A stretch of DNA of 64,000 bases from Cognatishimia coralii (GTDB lineage: Bacteria > Pseudomonadota > Alphaproteobacteria > Rhodobacterales > Rhodobacteraceae), in the NCBI RefSeq assembly GCF_037478305.1, contig NZ_JBBGAZ010000001.1:1-64000 (forward strand). The letters are read 5' to 3'. Below the pieces are notes generated by a model. That model saw only the letters and a program-made list of their open reading frames with translations, was not told the DNA's origin and searched no databases. A program made the position numbers and the translations under genes. Below are positions 1 through 9,059 of the stretch, in pieces. The stretch's first letter is position 1. Each line of letters opens with the position of its first letter.

Positions 1-210
1 TATCCGGGTCAGTTCGATCATCCTGAGGTCGTGAAAACCATCGAGCAGGCCTTTGAGAGGTGCAAGGCCATCGGCATGCCCATTGGGCTCATGGATCTCA
101 ATGTAGAAGCCGCGAAGCGCTGGATCGCATTGGGCTCAAGCTTTACGGCTGTGGCTGTAGATCAAGTTTTGCTCAGCCAGTCCATACACGCGCTTCGTGC
201 TGAGTTTTAA
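1..210 (+). CDS. HpcH/HpaI-family aldolase, C-terminal fragment
   Basis: The window opens inside this gene; only the last 69 codons are present, ending in TAA. The fragment carries the end of a TIM-barrel of the HpcH/HpaI (2-keto-3-deoxy-sugar-acid or 4-hydroxy-2-oxo-acid) aldolase family, recognised by the segment FTAVAVDQVLL, which matches the last barrel strand of these class II, metal-dependent aldolases. They cleave 2-keto-4-hydroxy acids to pyruvate and an aldehyde. The catalytic Arg, His and metal-binding Glu/Asp lie upstream of the window, so the substrate cannot be judged. The next gene is on the opposite strand and converges on it. Confidence 0.7.
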   Translation, partial: YPGQFDHPEVVKTIEQAFERCKAIGMPIGLMDLNVEAAKRWIALGSSFTAVAVDQVLLSQSIHALRAEF

Positions 211-234
211 ATCCGCGAAACCCCATGTGCTCAA

Positions 235-1161
235 CTAGGGGAGAACCAATAGCCAGACTGATGCGGTGATCACGGTCAGTGTGGTCCCGATCAAAACAGA
301 CGACGCAATCACGCGCCGTGCCACCCCATACATATCTGCAAAGAGATAGGCGTTGATCCCGGGCGCCATTGCGGCGGTCACGACCACCGACCGGAGCTTG
401 GCGGTTTCCAGCCCGCCCAAATGCGCAAGTCCAAAAGCCATCGCAGGCTGAACCATCAGGGACAGACCACAGAGGAATAAGATCGTTCGCAGATCTCCCT
501 CAGGCTTATAGCGAAACAGAACACCACCCATGCCAAAGAGCGCGGCTGGCAGGGCGGCGCGGATCATAAGGTCCAGCGCGTCGGCAAAGATCAAAGGAAT
601 AGGGAGGCCGCTGACGTTGACCAAAAGGCCAAGCGCGATGCCGATCATAATGGAATTATGGAACATGGCGTTGGCCACGGTAAAGACCAGAGCGCGGCCG
701 CGCGTTTTGGCCTGAATGAATTCCATGGTGGAAATGCCAATCAGATAGCAGGTTGCGGCGTTCAAGGCGACGATGGTGAAATTGGCCTCTAAGGCGTCGA
801 CGCCATAGGCGCGCTCCATAACCGGCAGGCCAAGCAAGACGGTATTGGCAAACATCGCCGCAAAGCCAATCGCGACACTGTCTGGCCAAGGGCGCGAGAA
901 GATGTGGCGGGCGACAGCAATGCCGATGCAAAAACATCCAATCGCGCTGGCGAAATAGGCGAAGAGGACCTTCGGGTCAAAAGCGGTGCTCAAATCCAGC
1001 TGCGCCATGGCCGCAAAAAGCAGACAGGGAATGGCGAACTTCTGGGAAAACACCATCAGCCCGTCGACTGCTTGATCAGAAAATAGCCCCTGCCACACAG
1101 CGACATAGCCCGCGCCGACCACCAGAAAGACCGGTGCAACAATCGTGAAAATATCCAACAT
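235..1161 (-). CDS. AEC-family transporter (auxin efflux carrier-like permease)
   Basis: About 308 residues and very hydrophobic, with roughly ten membrane segments in two halves of five, the usual arrangement of the AEC (auxin efflux carrier / malonate permease) family. Bacterial members move small organic acids or amphipathic molecules across the inner membrane; the substrate here is unknown. An in-frame ATG exists 16 codons further upstream, but I chose the start at 1161 because GAGG lies about 9 nt before it and the protein then begins directly with the first membrane segment (MLDIFTIVAPVF). The gene converges on the aldolase fragment at 1-210, and the two might serve related organic acids, which is inference. 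No damage or unusual composition is visible. Confidence 0.85.
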   Translation of the reverse strand: MLDIFTIVAPVFLVVGAGYVAVWQGLFSDQAVDGLMVFSQKFAIPCLLFAAMAQLDLSTAFDPKVLFAYFASAIGCFCIGIAVARHIFSRPWPDSVAIGFAAMFANTVLLGLPVMERAYGVDALEANFTIVALNAATCYLIGISTMEFIQAKTRGRALVFTVANAMFHNSIMIGIALGLLVNVSGLPIPLIFADALDLMIRAALPAALFGMGGVLFRYKPEGDLRTILFLCGLSLMVQPAMAFGLAHLGGLETAKLRSVVVTAAMAPGINAYLFADMYGVARRVIASSVLIGTTLTVITASVWLLVLP

Positions 1162-1345
1162 ATGCGTAGCCTCAGTTTCTGCGCGATCTTCGCGAAGACC
1201 ATGCGCCATTGGCAGGGAAAGGTCTACCTGAGGCCGTTAAAATAGCACGCCGCCAAACCTCTCACCGCTTGTTGAGGTAAACGTGATTGGCTCTGTGAAC
1301 GGAATCTATGGATGCTCTGGGCAACGAACCCTCCGAGGAAGATCC

Positions 1346-2713
1346 ATGACGTTCAAACAGCTCACCGCATCTCTTTTGGCCGGAGCCCTGGCGCTTGCCC
1401 CCATCGCCGGGGCCGCTCAGGCGCAAGAAAGGGTGACAGACTACGCGATCGCGCAATTTGGCGAACCACCTGCCATTCCCACAGGCGACCTCTCACCCGA
1501 GTTGCAAGAGGCGGTGCGTGTGGTCTTTGTCGAGAGCCTCGAGAATGGCCGCTGGGGCACCGATCAAAGCGAGGCGTTGGACGTCATCGCAGCGTCTGGC
1601 GACCCGCGTCTGGCGTGGACAATTGCTGACATGATGCGCTTTACATGGCGGCTCGAGTTCCACAATGCGCTCTCTGATACTGCAGGCGAGCTGCTTGGCA
1701 TTTCATTTGACAGCTTTGATCGCTGGAACAAGATCACAAACCACCTGATCGCTTGGGATGTGCCGTCTTATCCGGGCTATCTCAATGAAAAGCGGACGAT
1801 TTTTACCCGCTTTGTCCCCGGATGGGACCGCATCTTTGTTGAAGGCGACATTGACTGGCGGCTTGTCTCATGGGGAGGGGTTTTGATCGATGACAGACCG
1901 TTCGGGCTGGAAGAGATCTGCAACAACTGTATCCCCGCCGCCGATGATCCGGCCGTCAGCACTGCGGAAGAGGCGACGTGGCTCAAGGACAGCGACATCG
2001 TCTTTGGTGTCGAAGTAAACGGCGAAACCCGCGCCTATCCGCGCCGCATCATGGAAGTGCGCGAGATGGTCAATGATACGCTGGGCGGGCGTCAGTTGGG
2101 CATTCCTTATTGCACCCTCTGCGGCGCGATGCAGGCTTATTTCACGGACAATATGCCAGCGGGTGTCGAGCGTCCGGTGCTGAGGACCTCGGGTCTTTTG
2201 ATCCGCTCGAACAAAGTCATGTATGACCACAATACCTACTCCGTCTTTGACACCTTCCTGGGTCACGCAGTCACCGGCCCCTTGGCCGAGATCGGCCTGA
2301 AACTGGATCAGGCCACGGTCATCACCACCGACTGGGGCACATGGAAGGCACAACATCCTGACACCACCGTCCTCGTCGAAGAACTGGCGCTGGGCCGAGA
2401 CTTTGACTTCCGCAACAACCGCGACAAAGACGGGCCGATCTTTCCCGTCGGAGACGTCGACCCGCGTCTACCCATCCACGAAGACATCATCGGTGTGACC
2501 ACGGCCTCGGGCAAACCGGTGGCTTTCCAGCGTGCGACCGCCTTCCTTGCGCTGCAAGCAGGCGAAGAGATCGGTTTTGAAAATGTGCGCCTGAAATTAG
2601 AGGCAGGCGGGATCAAAGCCGTCGATGCGGATGGGTCCGACCTTGGCAGCCATCAGGCGTTTTGGTTCGCTTGGTCTCAGTTTCATCCAGACACAGAGCT
2701 GTGGACCCAATAG
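1346..2713 (+). CDS. secreted DUF3179 domain protein
   Basis: About 455 residues. It has a clear Sec signal peptide (MTFKQLTASLLAGALALA, cleavage probably after AQA near residue 27). The body matches DUF3179: it contains the family's cysteine-rich motif YCTLCGAMQAYF and the segments GVEVNGETRAYP and VFDTFLGHAV. An upstream extension is open, but GAGGAAG at 1335-1341 sits at normal distance from the ATG at 1346 and the signal peptide starts there. DUF3179 has no established biochemical role; the CxxC pair suggests metal, heme or redox chemistry in the periplasm, which is speculation. It stands alone, with a hairpin terminator directly downstream. Confidence 0.85.
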   Translation: MTFKQLTASLLAGALALAPIAGAAQAQERVTDYAIAQFGEPPAIPTGDLSPELQEAVRVVFVESLENGRWGTDQSEALDVIAASGDPRLAWTIADMMRFTWRLEFHNALSDTAGELLGISFDSFDRWNKITNHLIAWDVPSYPGYLNEKRTIFTRFVPGWDRIFVEGDIDWRLVSWGGVLIDDRPFGLEEICNNCIPAADDPAVSTAEEATWLKDSDIVFGVEVNGETRAYPRRIMEVREMVNDTLGGRQLGIPYCTLCGAMQAYFTDNMPAGVERPVLRTSGLLIRSNKVMYDHNTYSVFDTFLGHAVTGPLAEIGLKLDQATVITTDWGTWKAQHPDTTVLVEELALGRDFDFRNNRDKDGPIFPVGDVDPRLPIHEDIIGVTTASGKPVAFQRATAFLALQAGEEIGFENVRLKLEAGGIKAVDADGSDLGSHQAFWFAWSQFHPDTELWTQ

Positions 2714-2735
2714 AGAATAGCAAGACAGGCAAAGA

Positions 2736-2771
2736 AAAAGGCGCGCCAACCCTCGGGCGCGCCTTTTTTTA
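2736..2771 (+). terminator. Rho-independent terminator (probably bidirectional)
   Basis: GGCGCGCC and its complement GGCGCGCC are separated by a short AACCCTC loop and followed by seven T on the plus strand, with an A-run on the left arm. It lies between the convergent DUF3179 and M20 peptidase genes and can serve both. Confidence 0.85.
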
Positions 2772-2783
2772 TTTGTGAGCGAC

Positions 2784-3947
2784 TTAGCTGGCGATAGGCA
2801 TCCGCTGTTCAATCATTTCAGCGAACCAGCTGCAGCCCATCGGGATCACGTCATCGTTGAAGTTGTATTCCGGATGGTGCACCGCCGCGGTGTCTCCATT
2901 GCCCATCAGGATATAAGCACCGGGGCGTTCCTCGAGCATATAGGCAAAGTCCTCGCCGCCCATGACCAGAGGCGCGTCAGAGCAAGAGCCAGCCACATCC
3001 GCCGCCGCCTTCGCCGCGTATTCGGTTTCGGTCTCGTGGTTGGCCATAATCGGATAGCCGCGCATATAGTTCACATGGGCCACGCCACCAAAAGTGGTCG
3101 CGATGCCTTCGCAGATCTCGGTGATGCGTTTTTCTGCCAAATCACGGTTTTCTTTGGACAAAGTCCGTGCCGTCCCGCGAATGGTCACCGTCTGAGCGAT
3201 CACGTTAAACGGCATGGTCGGCGTTTGAATGCCGGTGACAGAGACCACGATCTGCTCGACCGGATCTGCGTTGCGGCTGGCGATGGATTGCAACGCCACG
3301 ATGGCCTGTGCGGTCATCAAAGTGGTGTCGATGGTCTCATGAGGCTTGGCCGCGTGGCCGCCTTTGCCCTCAAACACCACCTCAAACTGATCGGCCGCCG
3401 CAAAAAACGCGCCCGGACGGATCGAGAAGGACCCCGCCGGAGCCCCTGGCCAATTGTGCATGCCGTAAACCTCTTGGATGTTCCAACGGTCCATCATGCC
3501 GTCCTCGCACATCTCACGACCTCCGCCGCCGCCTTCTTCGGCAGGTTGGAAGATCACCACAGCGGTGCCGTCGAAATTGCGGGTTTCAGCCAGATATTGC
3601 GCCGCGCCCAAGAGCATCGCCGTATGGCCGTCGTGCCCACAGGCATGCATTGCGCCCTCGTTTTTGGAGGCATACTCAAGCCCCGTCGCCTCATGGATCG
3701 GCAGCGCATCCATGTCGGCACGTAGACCCACGACCTTGCCGCTGTCCGTGCGGCCTTTGATCACGCCGACAACGCCCGTGCGGCCAATGCCTTCGACCAC
3801 CTCATCACAGCCAAAGGCGCGCAGTTTTTCAGCGACCAAGGCAGAGGTGCGGTGGGTTTCAAACAGGATTTCAGGATGGGCATGAATGTCGCGTCGCCAT
3901 TCGGTGATATCCGCGTGCAACTCGGCAAAACGGTTCTTTACTGGCAT
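2784..3947 (-). CDS. M20-family metallopeptidase / amidohydrolase (hippurate hydrolase-like)
   Basis: 387 residues, the normal length for M20D amidohydrolases (hippurate, N-acyl-amino-acid or IAA-amino-acid hydrolases). Visible signatures in order: WRRDIHAHPE near residue 20, the metal-site motif DMDALPI near 77, HACGHDGHTAMLLG near 100, and the Glu pair in QPAEEGGGGGREM near 135; a second metal ligand region GGEDFAYML is near 345. The enzyme hydrolyses the amide bond of small N-acylated amino acids or dipeptides in the cytoplasm. It follows the fused dipeptide-ABC ATPase gene by about 40 bp on the same strand, so it probably processes what that importer brings in. No signal peptide. Confidence 0.88.
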   Translation of the reverse strand: MPVKNRFAELHADITEWRRDIHAHPEILFETHRTSALVAEKLRAFGCDEVVEGIGRTGVVGVIKGRTDSGKVVGLRADMDALPIHEATGLEYASKNEGAMHACGHDGHTAMLLGAAQYLAETRNFDGTAVVIFQPAEEGGGGGREMCEDGMMDRWNIQEVYGMHNWPGAPAGSFSIRPGAFFAAADQFEVVFEGKGGHAAKPHETIDTTLMTAQAIVALQSIASRNADPVEQIVVSVTGIQTPTMPFNVIAQTVTIRGTARTLSKENRDLAEKRITEICEGIATTFGGVAHVNYMRGYPIMANHETETEYAAKAAADVAGSCSDAPLVMGGEDFAYMLEERPGAYILMGNGDTAAVHHPEYNFNDDVIPMGCSWFAEMIEQRMPIAS

Positions 3948-3988
3948 ATTTCTGGTCCTCGCAAAATCAGATCAAGCAGTGGGGCGGA

Positions 3989-5821
3989 TCAATAGCCGCT
4001 GTCGGTGGTCAGAACGAAATGGCCGGGGGCGACTTCGTCGTATTTGGATGGCTCGGGCTCGTGGCCAATCGGATGAATAGGGGAGGGGATCGGCTTGAAA
4101 TTCAAGTCTTTTTCCTCTTTGCGCTGGCGCGGATCGGCGATGGGAACGGCCTTCATCAAAGCTCGCGTATAAGCGTGTTGCGGGTTCTCAAAGACCTGCG
4201 CGCGCGAGCCCATTTCAACGATGCGGCCCAGATACATGACGCCAACTTGGTGGCTGACACGTTCCACGACCGCCATGTCGTGAGAGATAAAGAGATAGCT
4301 CACACCAAGTTCTGCCTGAAGCTCCATCATCAGGTTCAGAACCTGCGCTTGCACGGACACATCCAGCGCCGAGACCGCTTCGTCCGCAACGATCAGTTTC
4401 GGGTTCAGGGCCAAGGCGCGCGCGATGGCGACACGCTGGCGCTGACCACCCGAAAGCTCATGCGGGAAACGGCGCATAAAGCTGCGGGGCAGTTCCACGC
4501 GATCAAAAAGCATCGAGACACGATCCGAAATCGCGGAGCCTTTGAGCGTGCCAAAGTTATGGATCGGCTCGGCCACCTGTTCGGCGAGTTGCATTTGCGG
4601 GTTCAGGCTTGCGAAGGGATCCTGAAAGATCATCTGCATATCGCGACGCATGTCCCGCAGATCGCCGGGGTTCAGCGCCATCACATCGGTGTCGCCAAGA
4701 GTGACTTTGCCCGACATCGGCTCGACCAACCTTAGGATTGAACGCCCCGCCGTGGACTTACCACAGCCGGATTCCCCAACCAGCGACAGGGTCTGGCCCT
4801 TGTTCAATGTAAAGCTCAGATCCTCAACAGCGTGAACATTCGCCACTGTCCGGCGGAAGAACCCGCCTTTGACGGCAAAGCGCGTGGTGAGGTTCTCGAC
4901 CTTGAGCAGAGGTTCTTGTGTGCCAATGATCGGTTCGATCTTGCCTTGCTCGCGACCCAAGAGCTTCATGGGTTCTGGATTAGCCTTCTCGCGCATTTCG
5001 CCCAGCTTGGGGACTGCGGCCAGAAGCGCTTTGGTATAAGGGTGTTGCGGGTTCTCGAAGATCTCTTCGACGGTGCCTTCTTCGACCTTATTGCCGCGGA
5101 ACATGACGACCACGCGGTCAGCCATCTGGGCAACCACGGCCATATCGTGCGTAATGAACATCACCGCCGTACCAGTCTCGCGTTTCAGACGGTCCATCAA
5201 AGCAAGAATCTCGGCCTGAATGGTTACATCCAGCGCTGTGGTCGGTTCATCCGCGATCAGAAGGCGCGGTTCACAGGCCAGAGCCATCGCGATCACGACC
5301 CGTTGGCGCATGCCGCCCGACAATTCATGCGGATATTGCGCCAAACGCCGCTCAGGTTCCGGGATTCGTACCTGCCGCAGTAATTCCAACGCGCGCTCAT
5401 CGGCCTCAGATTTGCTGAGACCTTTGTGCAGACGCAGCCCTTCTGTCAGCTGTCGCCCCACTGTGAAAACCGGGTTCAGCGCCGTCATCGGCTCTTGGAA
5501 AATCATGCCGATTTCGTTGCCGCGGATCGACCGCATCAGATCTTGAGGTGCTTTGGACAGGTCCATTGGCTCCGACTCACCGCGGTCAAACAACAGCCGT
5601 CCGCCCGCAATATCACCGCCGCCAAACTCGACCAGCCGCATCAAAGACAGAGACGACACCGACTTGCCAGAGCCCGACTCACCAACGACACAAACCGTCT
5701 CTCCGGGGTTGATTTTAAAGGAAACATCTTCGACGCCGACCACCGGGCCGTCTTTGGTTTGAAACTCCACACGCAGGTTTTCAATCTGCGCGATTGGCGC
5801 GGAGTCTTGGACATCAAGCAT
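3989..5821 (-). CDS. fused dipeptide ABC transporter ATP-binding protein (DppD-DppF type)
   Basis: 610 residues containing two complete ABC ATPase domains in one chain. The first has Walker A GESGSGKS at about 47-54, signature LSGGMRQR and Walker B LLIADEPT; the second has GESGCGKST near 353, LSGGQRQR and LIVADEA. Each is followed by the oligopeptide/dipeptide C-terminal extension (AVPKLGEM and AVPIADP segments). This is the usual alphaproteobacterial fusion of DppD and DppF (YejF/GsiA-like). It powers the permease encoded by the divergent dppA-B-C arm at 6247-10032. GAGGG lies 8-9 nt before the ATG. Substrate (peptides, opines or glutathione-like) cannot be set from sequence. Confidence 0.92.
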   Translation of the reverse strand: MLDVQDSAPIAQIENLRVEFQTKDGPVVGVEDVSFKINPGETVCVVGESGSGKSVSSLSLMRLVEFGGGDIAGGRLLFDRGESEPMDLSKAPQDLMRSIRGNEIGMIFQEPMTALNPVFTVGRQLTEGLRLHKGLSKSEADERALELLRQVRIPEPERRLAQYPHELSGGMRQRVVIAMALACEPRLLIADEPTTALDVTIQAEILALMDRLKRETGTAVMFITHDMAVVAQMADRVVVMFRGNKVEEGTVEEIFENPQHPYTKALLAAVPKLGEMREKANPEPMKLLGREQGKIEPIIGTQEPLLKVENLTTRFAVKGGFFRRTVANVHAVEDLSFTLNKGQTLSLVGESGCGKSTAGRSILRLVEPMSGKVTLGDTDVMALNPGDLRDMRRDMQMIFQDPFASLNPQMQLAEQVAEPIHNFGTLKGSAISDRVSMLFDRVELPRSFMRRFPHELSGGQRQRVAIARALALNPKLIVADEAVSALDVSVQAQVLNLMMELQAELGVSYLFISHDMAVVERVSHQVGVMYLGRIVEMGSRAQVFENPQHAYTRALMKAVPIADPRQRKEEKDLNFKPIPSPIHPIGHEPEPSKYDEVAPGHFVLTTDSGY

Positions 5822-6246
5822 TAGGTACCCTCACTGAATTGAGCTCAGGCTACGCCTCATTTCGTCGAACTGTCAAACAAAGTGACCTTGGGTCCAAGAT
5901 GACCTTACGGCGTCTGGTCAGAACAGAATTTTCTGACTTATTTTCGCGAAGAAAAGAAACAAAAGGCTAAAAATTTGACCAAAAAGGAAAGAAGTTGATC
6001 CTCTGAATGCCCGTATTTCGGCAGTTCGTCGGGAAATCCTCCTAAGTCGGCGGAAAAAGGGGAATGATTGTTTTTTGACCGCTTGCTTTTTTCTTAATTT
6101 GTGCTTCGATGGCTATGCAACTTGAGGGGTAAAAGTATTAAACGAATGTTCTTATTAGCGTTTGATCTTTCTCGGGGTTTGCGCGGAGACGATCCATCTA
6201 GAGACGTCCCAACCGGCACACGCATGTGTCCAACTAGGAGTATGAT
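5822..6246. other. 425-bp divergent intergenic region of the peptide transporter
   Basis: No open frame of convincing quality. The segment from about 5935 to 6160 is clearly richer in A/T than its surroundings and should hold the divergent promoters for the ATPase gene (minus) and dppA (plus). The only well-defined site is the Shine-Dalgarno AGGAG at 6236-6240 for dppA. I see TTGACC at 6075-6080 but no -10 hexamer at 16-18 bp, so I do not call a promoter. Confidence 0.6.
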
Positions 6247-7944
6247 ATGAAAATTAAGACCCTGTTAATGGGAGCAATTGCTGCAACAGCATTTGCGCCA
6301 GCTGCCTTTGCTGAACGCGGAAGCGATGGCAATGTCAGCATCATCTATTGGCAAGCGCCATCCATCCTGAACCCGTTCCTGTCGGGCGGTACCAAGGATG
6401 TTGAATCCGCTTCCATGATCATCGAGCCTCTGGCCCGCTACAACCAAGATGGCCAGCTCGTTCCTTGGCTGGTGACAGAGATCCCAACAACCGGGAATGG
6501 TGGCGTGTCCTCTGACCTGACTTCCATCACCTGGAACATCACCCCAGGTCTGAAATGGTCTGACGGCTCTGACTTCACCTCGGCAGACGTGAAATTCACC
6601 TATGACTATTGTACCCACCCAGAAGGTGGCTGTGCGCAGGTGACCAAGTTTGAGGGCGTTTCCTCTGTTGAAACTCCAGACGCGACCACAGTTGTTGTGA
6701 ACTTTGCAGCGCCGACGCCAAACCCATACGGCCCGTTTGTTGGTGGCGAAAGCCCAATCATTCAAGCGGCGCAATTCGCAGACTGTCTCGGTGCCAAAGC
6801 GCCTGAGTGTACAGACGCGAACTTTGGCCCAATCGGCACCGGCCCATTCGTTGTCACCGAGTTCCGCCCGAACGACGTGATCACCATGGAAGCCAACCCG
6901 AACTACCGTGACCCAGCGAAGCCTGCCTTTGCGTCCGTGACCTTCAAAGGTGGCGGCTCTGCAGAAGATTCCGGTCGTGCGGTTATGGAAACCGGCGAAT
7001 TTGACTATGGCTGGAACCTGCAGCTGGCACCTGACGTGATCGCAAAGATGGCAGAAGGCGGCAAAGGTACACCGGTTGCGGGCTTTGGCCCACTGGTTGA
7101 GCGTCTGATGCTGAACCAAACCAACCCATCGCCAGATCTGGCGGAAGGCGTGCGCTCTACGGCTGCAGAACCACACCCATTCCTGCGTGATCCAGCGGTT
7201 TACAAAGCGATGTCCATGGCGCTTGACCGCCCACTTCTGGTTGAAGTCGGCTACGGCACCGCAGGCAACGTGACCTGTAACTGGGTTCCAGCGCCAGCGG
7301 CGTTCAACTCTGACACCTTCACCTGCGACACCCAAGACATCGCGGGCGCGAACGCAATGCTGGATGCAGCAGGTGTCGTGGATACCGATGGCGACGGCGT
7401 GCGTGAAAAAGACGGTGTGCCTCTGAAGATCCTCTATCAGACCTCAACCAACGCTGTGCGTCAGGACTTCCAAGCTCTGATCAAAGCATGGTGGGCTGAG
7501 ATCGGTATTGAAACCGAACTGCGTAACATCAACGCATCTGTATTCTTCGGTGGTGACCCAGGCTCCCCTGACACCTTCCAGAAGTTCTACGCAGACGTTC
7601 AGATGTATGCGAACACCTTCAACGGCACCGATCCTCAGGCGTATCTGGGTAACGGTCTCTGCGACAAGGCACCAAAGCCTGAGTCCCAGTGGCAGGGTGA
7701 GAACATCTCTCGCTTCTGTATGCCAGAATATGACGCTCTGCATGCTCAGCTGACCACCACAGCAGGCATTGATGAGCGCGCCAAGATCGGCAAGCAGTTG
7801 AACGACATGCTCGTGTCCAACGGCGGTATGATCCCGCTGGTGCAGCGTGGTCGTGTCTCTGCACACGCAAATTCCCTCGGCGGTGTTGTCCTGAACGTAT
7901 GGGACTCCGAGCTGTGGAATGTGGCCGACTGGTACCGCAAGTAA
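6247..7944 (+). CDS. peptide ABC transporter substrate-binding protein (DppA-like)
   Basis: 565 residues, family SBP_bac_5. A Sec signal peptide of about 22 residues (MKIKTLLMGAIAATAFA, ending AFA) exports it to the periplasm. The opening YWQAPSILNPFLSGG and the segments LKWSDGSDFTSADVKFTYDY and GTGPFVVTEFRPND are typical of dipeptide/oligopeptide binding proteins. Two cysteines in TYDYCTHPEGGCAQ could form a disulfide. Codon choice differs from neighbouring genes (many CCA proline and GTT/GCA codons), which I read as high expression and not transfer. It is the first gene of the arm dppA-B-C, with a strong hairpin before dppB. The bound ligand is unknown. Confidence 0.92.
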   Translation: MKIKTLLMGAIAATAFAPAAFAERGSDGNVSIIYWQAPSILNPFLSGGTKDVESASMIIEPLARYNQDGQLVPWLVTEIPTTGNGGVSSDLTSITWNITPGLKWSDGSDFTSADVKFTYDYCTHPEGGCAQVTKFEGVSSVETPDATTVVVNFAAPTPNPYGPFVGGESPIIQAAQFADCLGAKAPECTDANFGPIGTGPFVVTEFRPNDVITMEANPNYRDPAKPAFASVTFKGGGSAEDSGRAVMETGEFDYGWNLQLAPDVIAKMAEGGKGTPVAGFGPLVERLMLNQTNPSPDLAEGVRSTAAEPHPFLRDPAVYKAMSMALDRPLLVEVGYGTAGNVTCNWVPAPAAFNSDTFTCDTQDIAGANAMLDAAGVVDTDGDGVREKDGVPLKILYQTSTNAVRQDFQALIKAWWAEIGIETELRNINASVFFGGDPGSPDTFQKFYADVQMYANTFNGTDPQAYLGNGLCDKAPKPESQWQGENISRFCMPEYDALHAQLTTTAGIDERAKIGKQLNDMLVSNGGMIPLVQRGRVSAHANSLGGVVLNVWDSELWNVADWYRK

Positions 7945-7966
7945 TCTACACTTGATCTGACAAAGC

Positions 7967-7997
7967 CCGCGAGGCGCAACCATATTGCGCCTCGCGG
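7967..7997 (+). terminator. intercistronic hairpin between dppA-like and dppB-like genes
   Basis: A perfect 13-bp stem (CCGCGAGGCGCAA paired with TTGCGCCTCGCGG) closes a 5-nt loop CCATA. It is followed by ATCTTTCG and lacks a long T-run, so it is more likely a 3'-end stabiliser or a partial terminator that lets the binding-protein mRNA outnumber the permease mRNA. Confidence 0.75.
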
Positions 7998-8051
7998 ATC
8001 TTTCGTCCTAACGTACCCAATAGTTAATAATGCTTGCGTAAGGGGAAGCGT

Positions 8052-9059
8052 ATGCTGACCTATACCATTCGCCGCTTGGTTCTGGCCGTACCGACGCTGA
8101 TCTTCATCAGCCTGGCGATTTTCCTGCTTTTGCAGTTGGCCCCTGGAGACCCGATGGCCCAGGTACCTCTGACCGTCCCCCCCGAAGTCAAACAAAAGAT
8201 GCGCGAGGCGTTGGGACTGGGTCAGCCTGTTCATGTTCAATACTACAAATGGCTGGTGCAGATGTTCTGGGTCGAACCTCAGGTTCTGATCGATTACTAC
8301 TTTGGCACCGGATTTGCCGAGGGCAAACTGCGGGTGATTTCCTGGCAGACGCGTTCTCCGGTGATGGACATCGTTGTGCAGCGTATCCCCCAGACGCTCT
8401 GGGTTGTGGGCACCGCTTATGTGGTTGCGATCCTGATTGCTCTGCCGATCGGGATTTACTCGGCCTACAAACAATATTCTGTCTTTGACAACGTCGGCAC
8501 CTTTGTGTCGATGATCGGCTTTTCAATCCCGCCGTTCTTCACCGGTCCTCTGTTGATCGTGATCTTTGCGGTCCAGCTTGAATGGCTGCCTTCGGTCTAT
8601 AACACGGTCCATAAAGTCGTGGATTGGGACAGTTTTGTCATACAGCTCAAACAGATGGTCTTGCCGGTGATGGTGCTGGCCTTGCAGATCACGGCGCAGC
8701 TCAACCGCTTTATGCGGGCCTCGACGCTGGATAATCTCAACCAGGACTATGTGCGGACGGCGCGCGCCAAGGGCCTGCGGGAACGCACGGTGGTTCTGGC
8801 CCATGTGGTTCGCAACTCGATGATCCCTGTTGTGACGGTGATCGCGCTGAACGTGCCGCAGATCTTTGGCGGAGCGATCATCACCGAGGTGATCTTTAAG
8901 GTGAACGGCATTGGTCAGCTTCTGATCACGGCGCTTTTCGCGAACGATCTGCCGATGGTTATGACCCTGACCTTCATCTTTGCAATCCTGATCGTTGTCT
9001 TCAACATCATCGCGGACGTGCTTTACGGCGTCCTAGACCCGAGGATCCGCTATGACTGA
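8052..9059 (+). CDS. peptide ABC transporter permease (DppB-like)
   Basis: 335 residues with about six membrane helices; BPD_transp_1 family. The N-terminus MLTYTIRRLVLAVPTLIFIS is the standard DppB/GsiC start, and the EAA loop reads DYVRTARAKGLRERTVVLAH. A TTG six codons upstream is in frame, but AGGGGAAG at 8041-8048 sits right for the ATG at 8052. The gene overlaps the next permease by 8 nt, which implies translational coupling. Together with the 9052-10032 product it forms the inner-membrane channel served by the fused ATPase. Confidence 0.9.
   Translation: MLTYTIRRLVLAVPTLIFISLAIFLLLQLAPGDPMAQVPLTVPPEVKQKMREALGLGQPVHVQYYKWLVQMFWVEPQVLIDYYFGTGFAEGKLRVISWQTRSPVMDIVVQRIPQTLWVVGTAYVVAILIALPIGIYSAYKQYSVFDNVGTFVSMIGFSIPPFFTGPLLIVIFAVQLEWLPSVYNTVHKVVDWDSFVIQLKQMVLPVMVLALQITAQLNRFMRASTLDNLNQDYVRTARAKGLRERTVVLAHVVRNSMIPVVTVIALNVPQIFGGAIITEVIFKVNGIGQLLITALFANDLPMVMTLTFIFAILIVVFNIIADVLYGVLDPRIRYD

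Noticed and set aside
6075..6103. sigma-70 promoter before the dppA-like gene starting at TTGACC
   Set aside because: No acceptable -10 hexamer at 16-18 bp spacing.
6265..7335. 356-codon open frame opposite the dppA-like gene
   Set aside because: Antisense shadow of a highly biased coding sequence; Trp/Arg/Cys-rich with no ribosome site or family signature.
8034..8051. TTG start for the dppB-like gene
   Set aside because: The ribosome site AGGGGAAG lies between this codon and the ATG at 8052.
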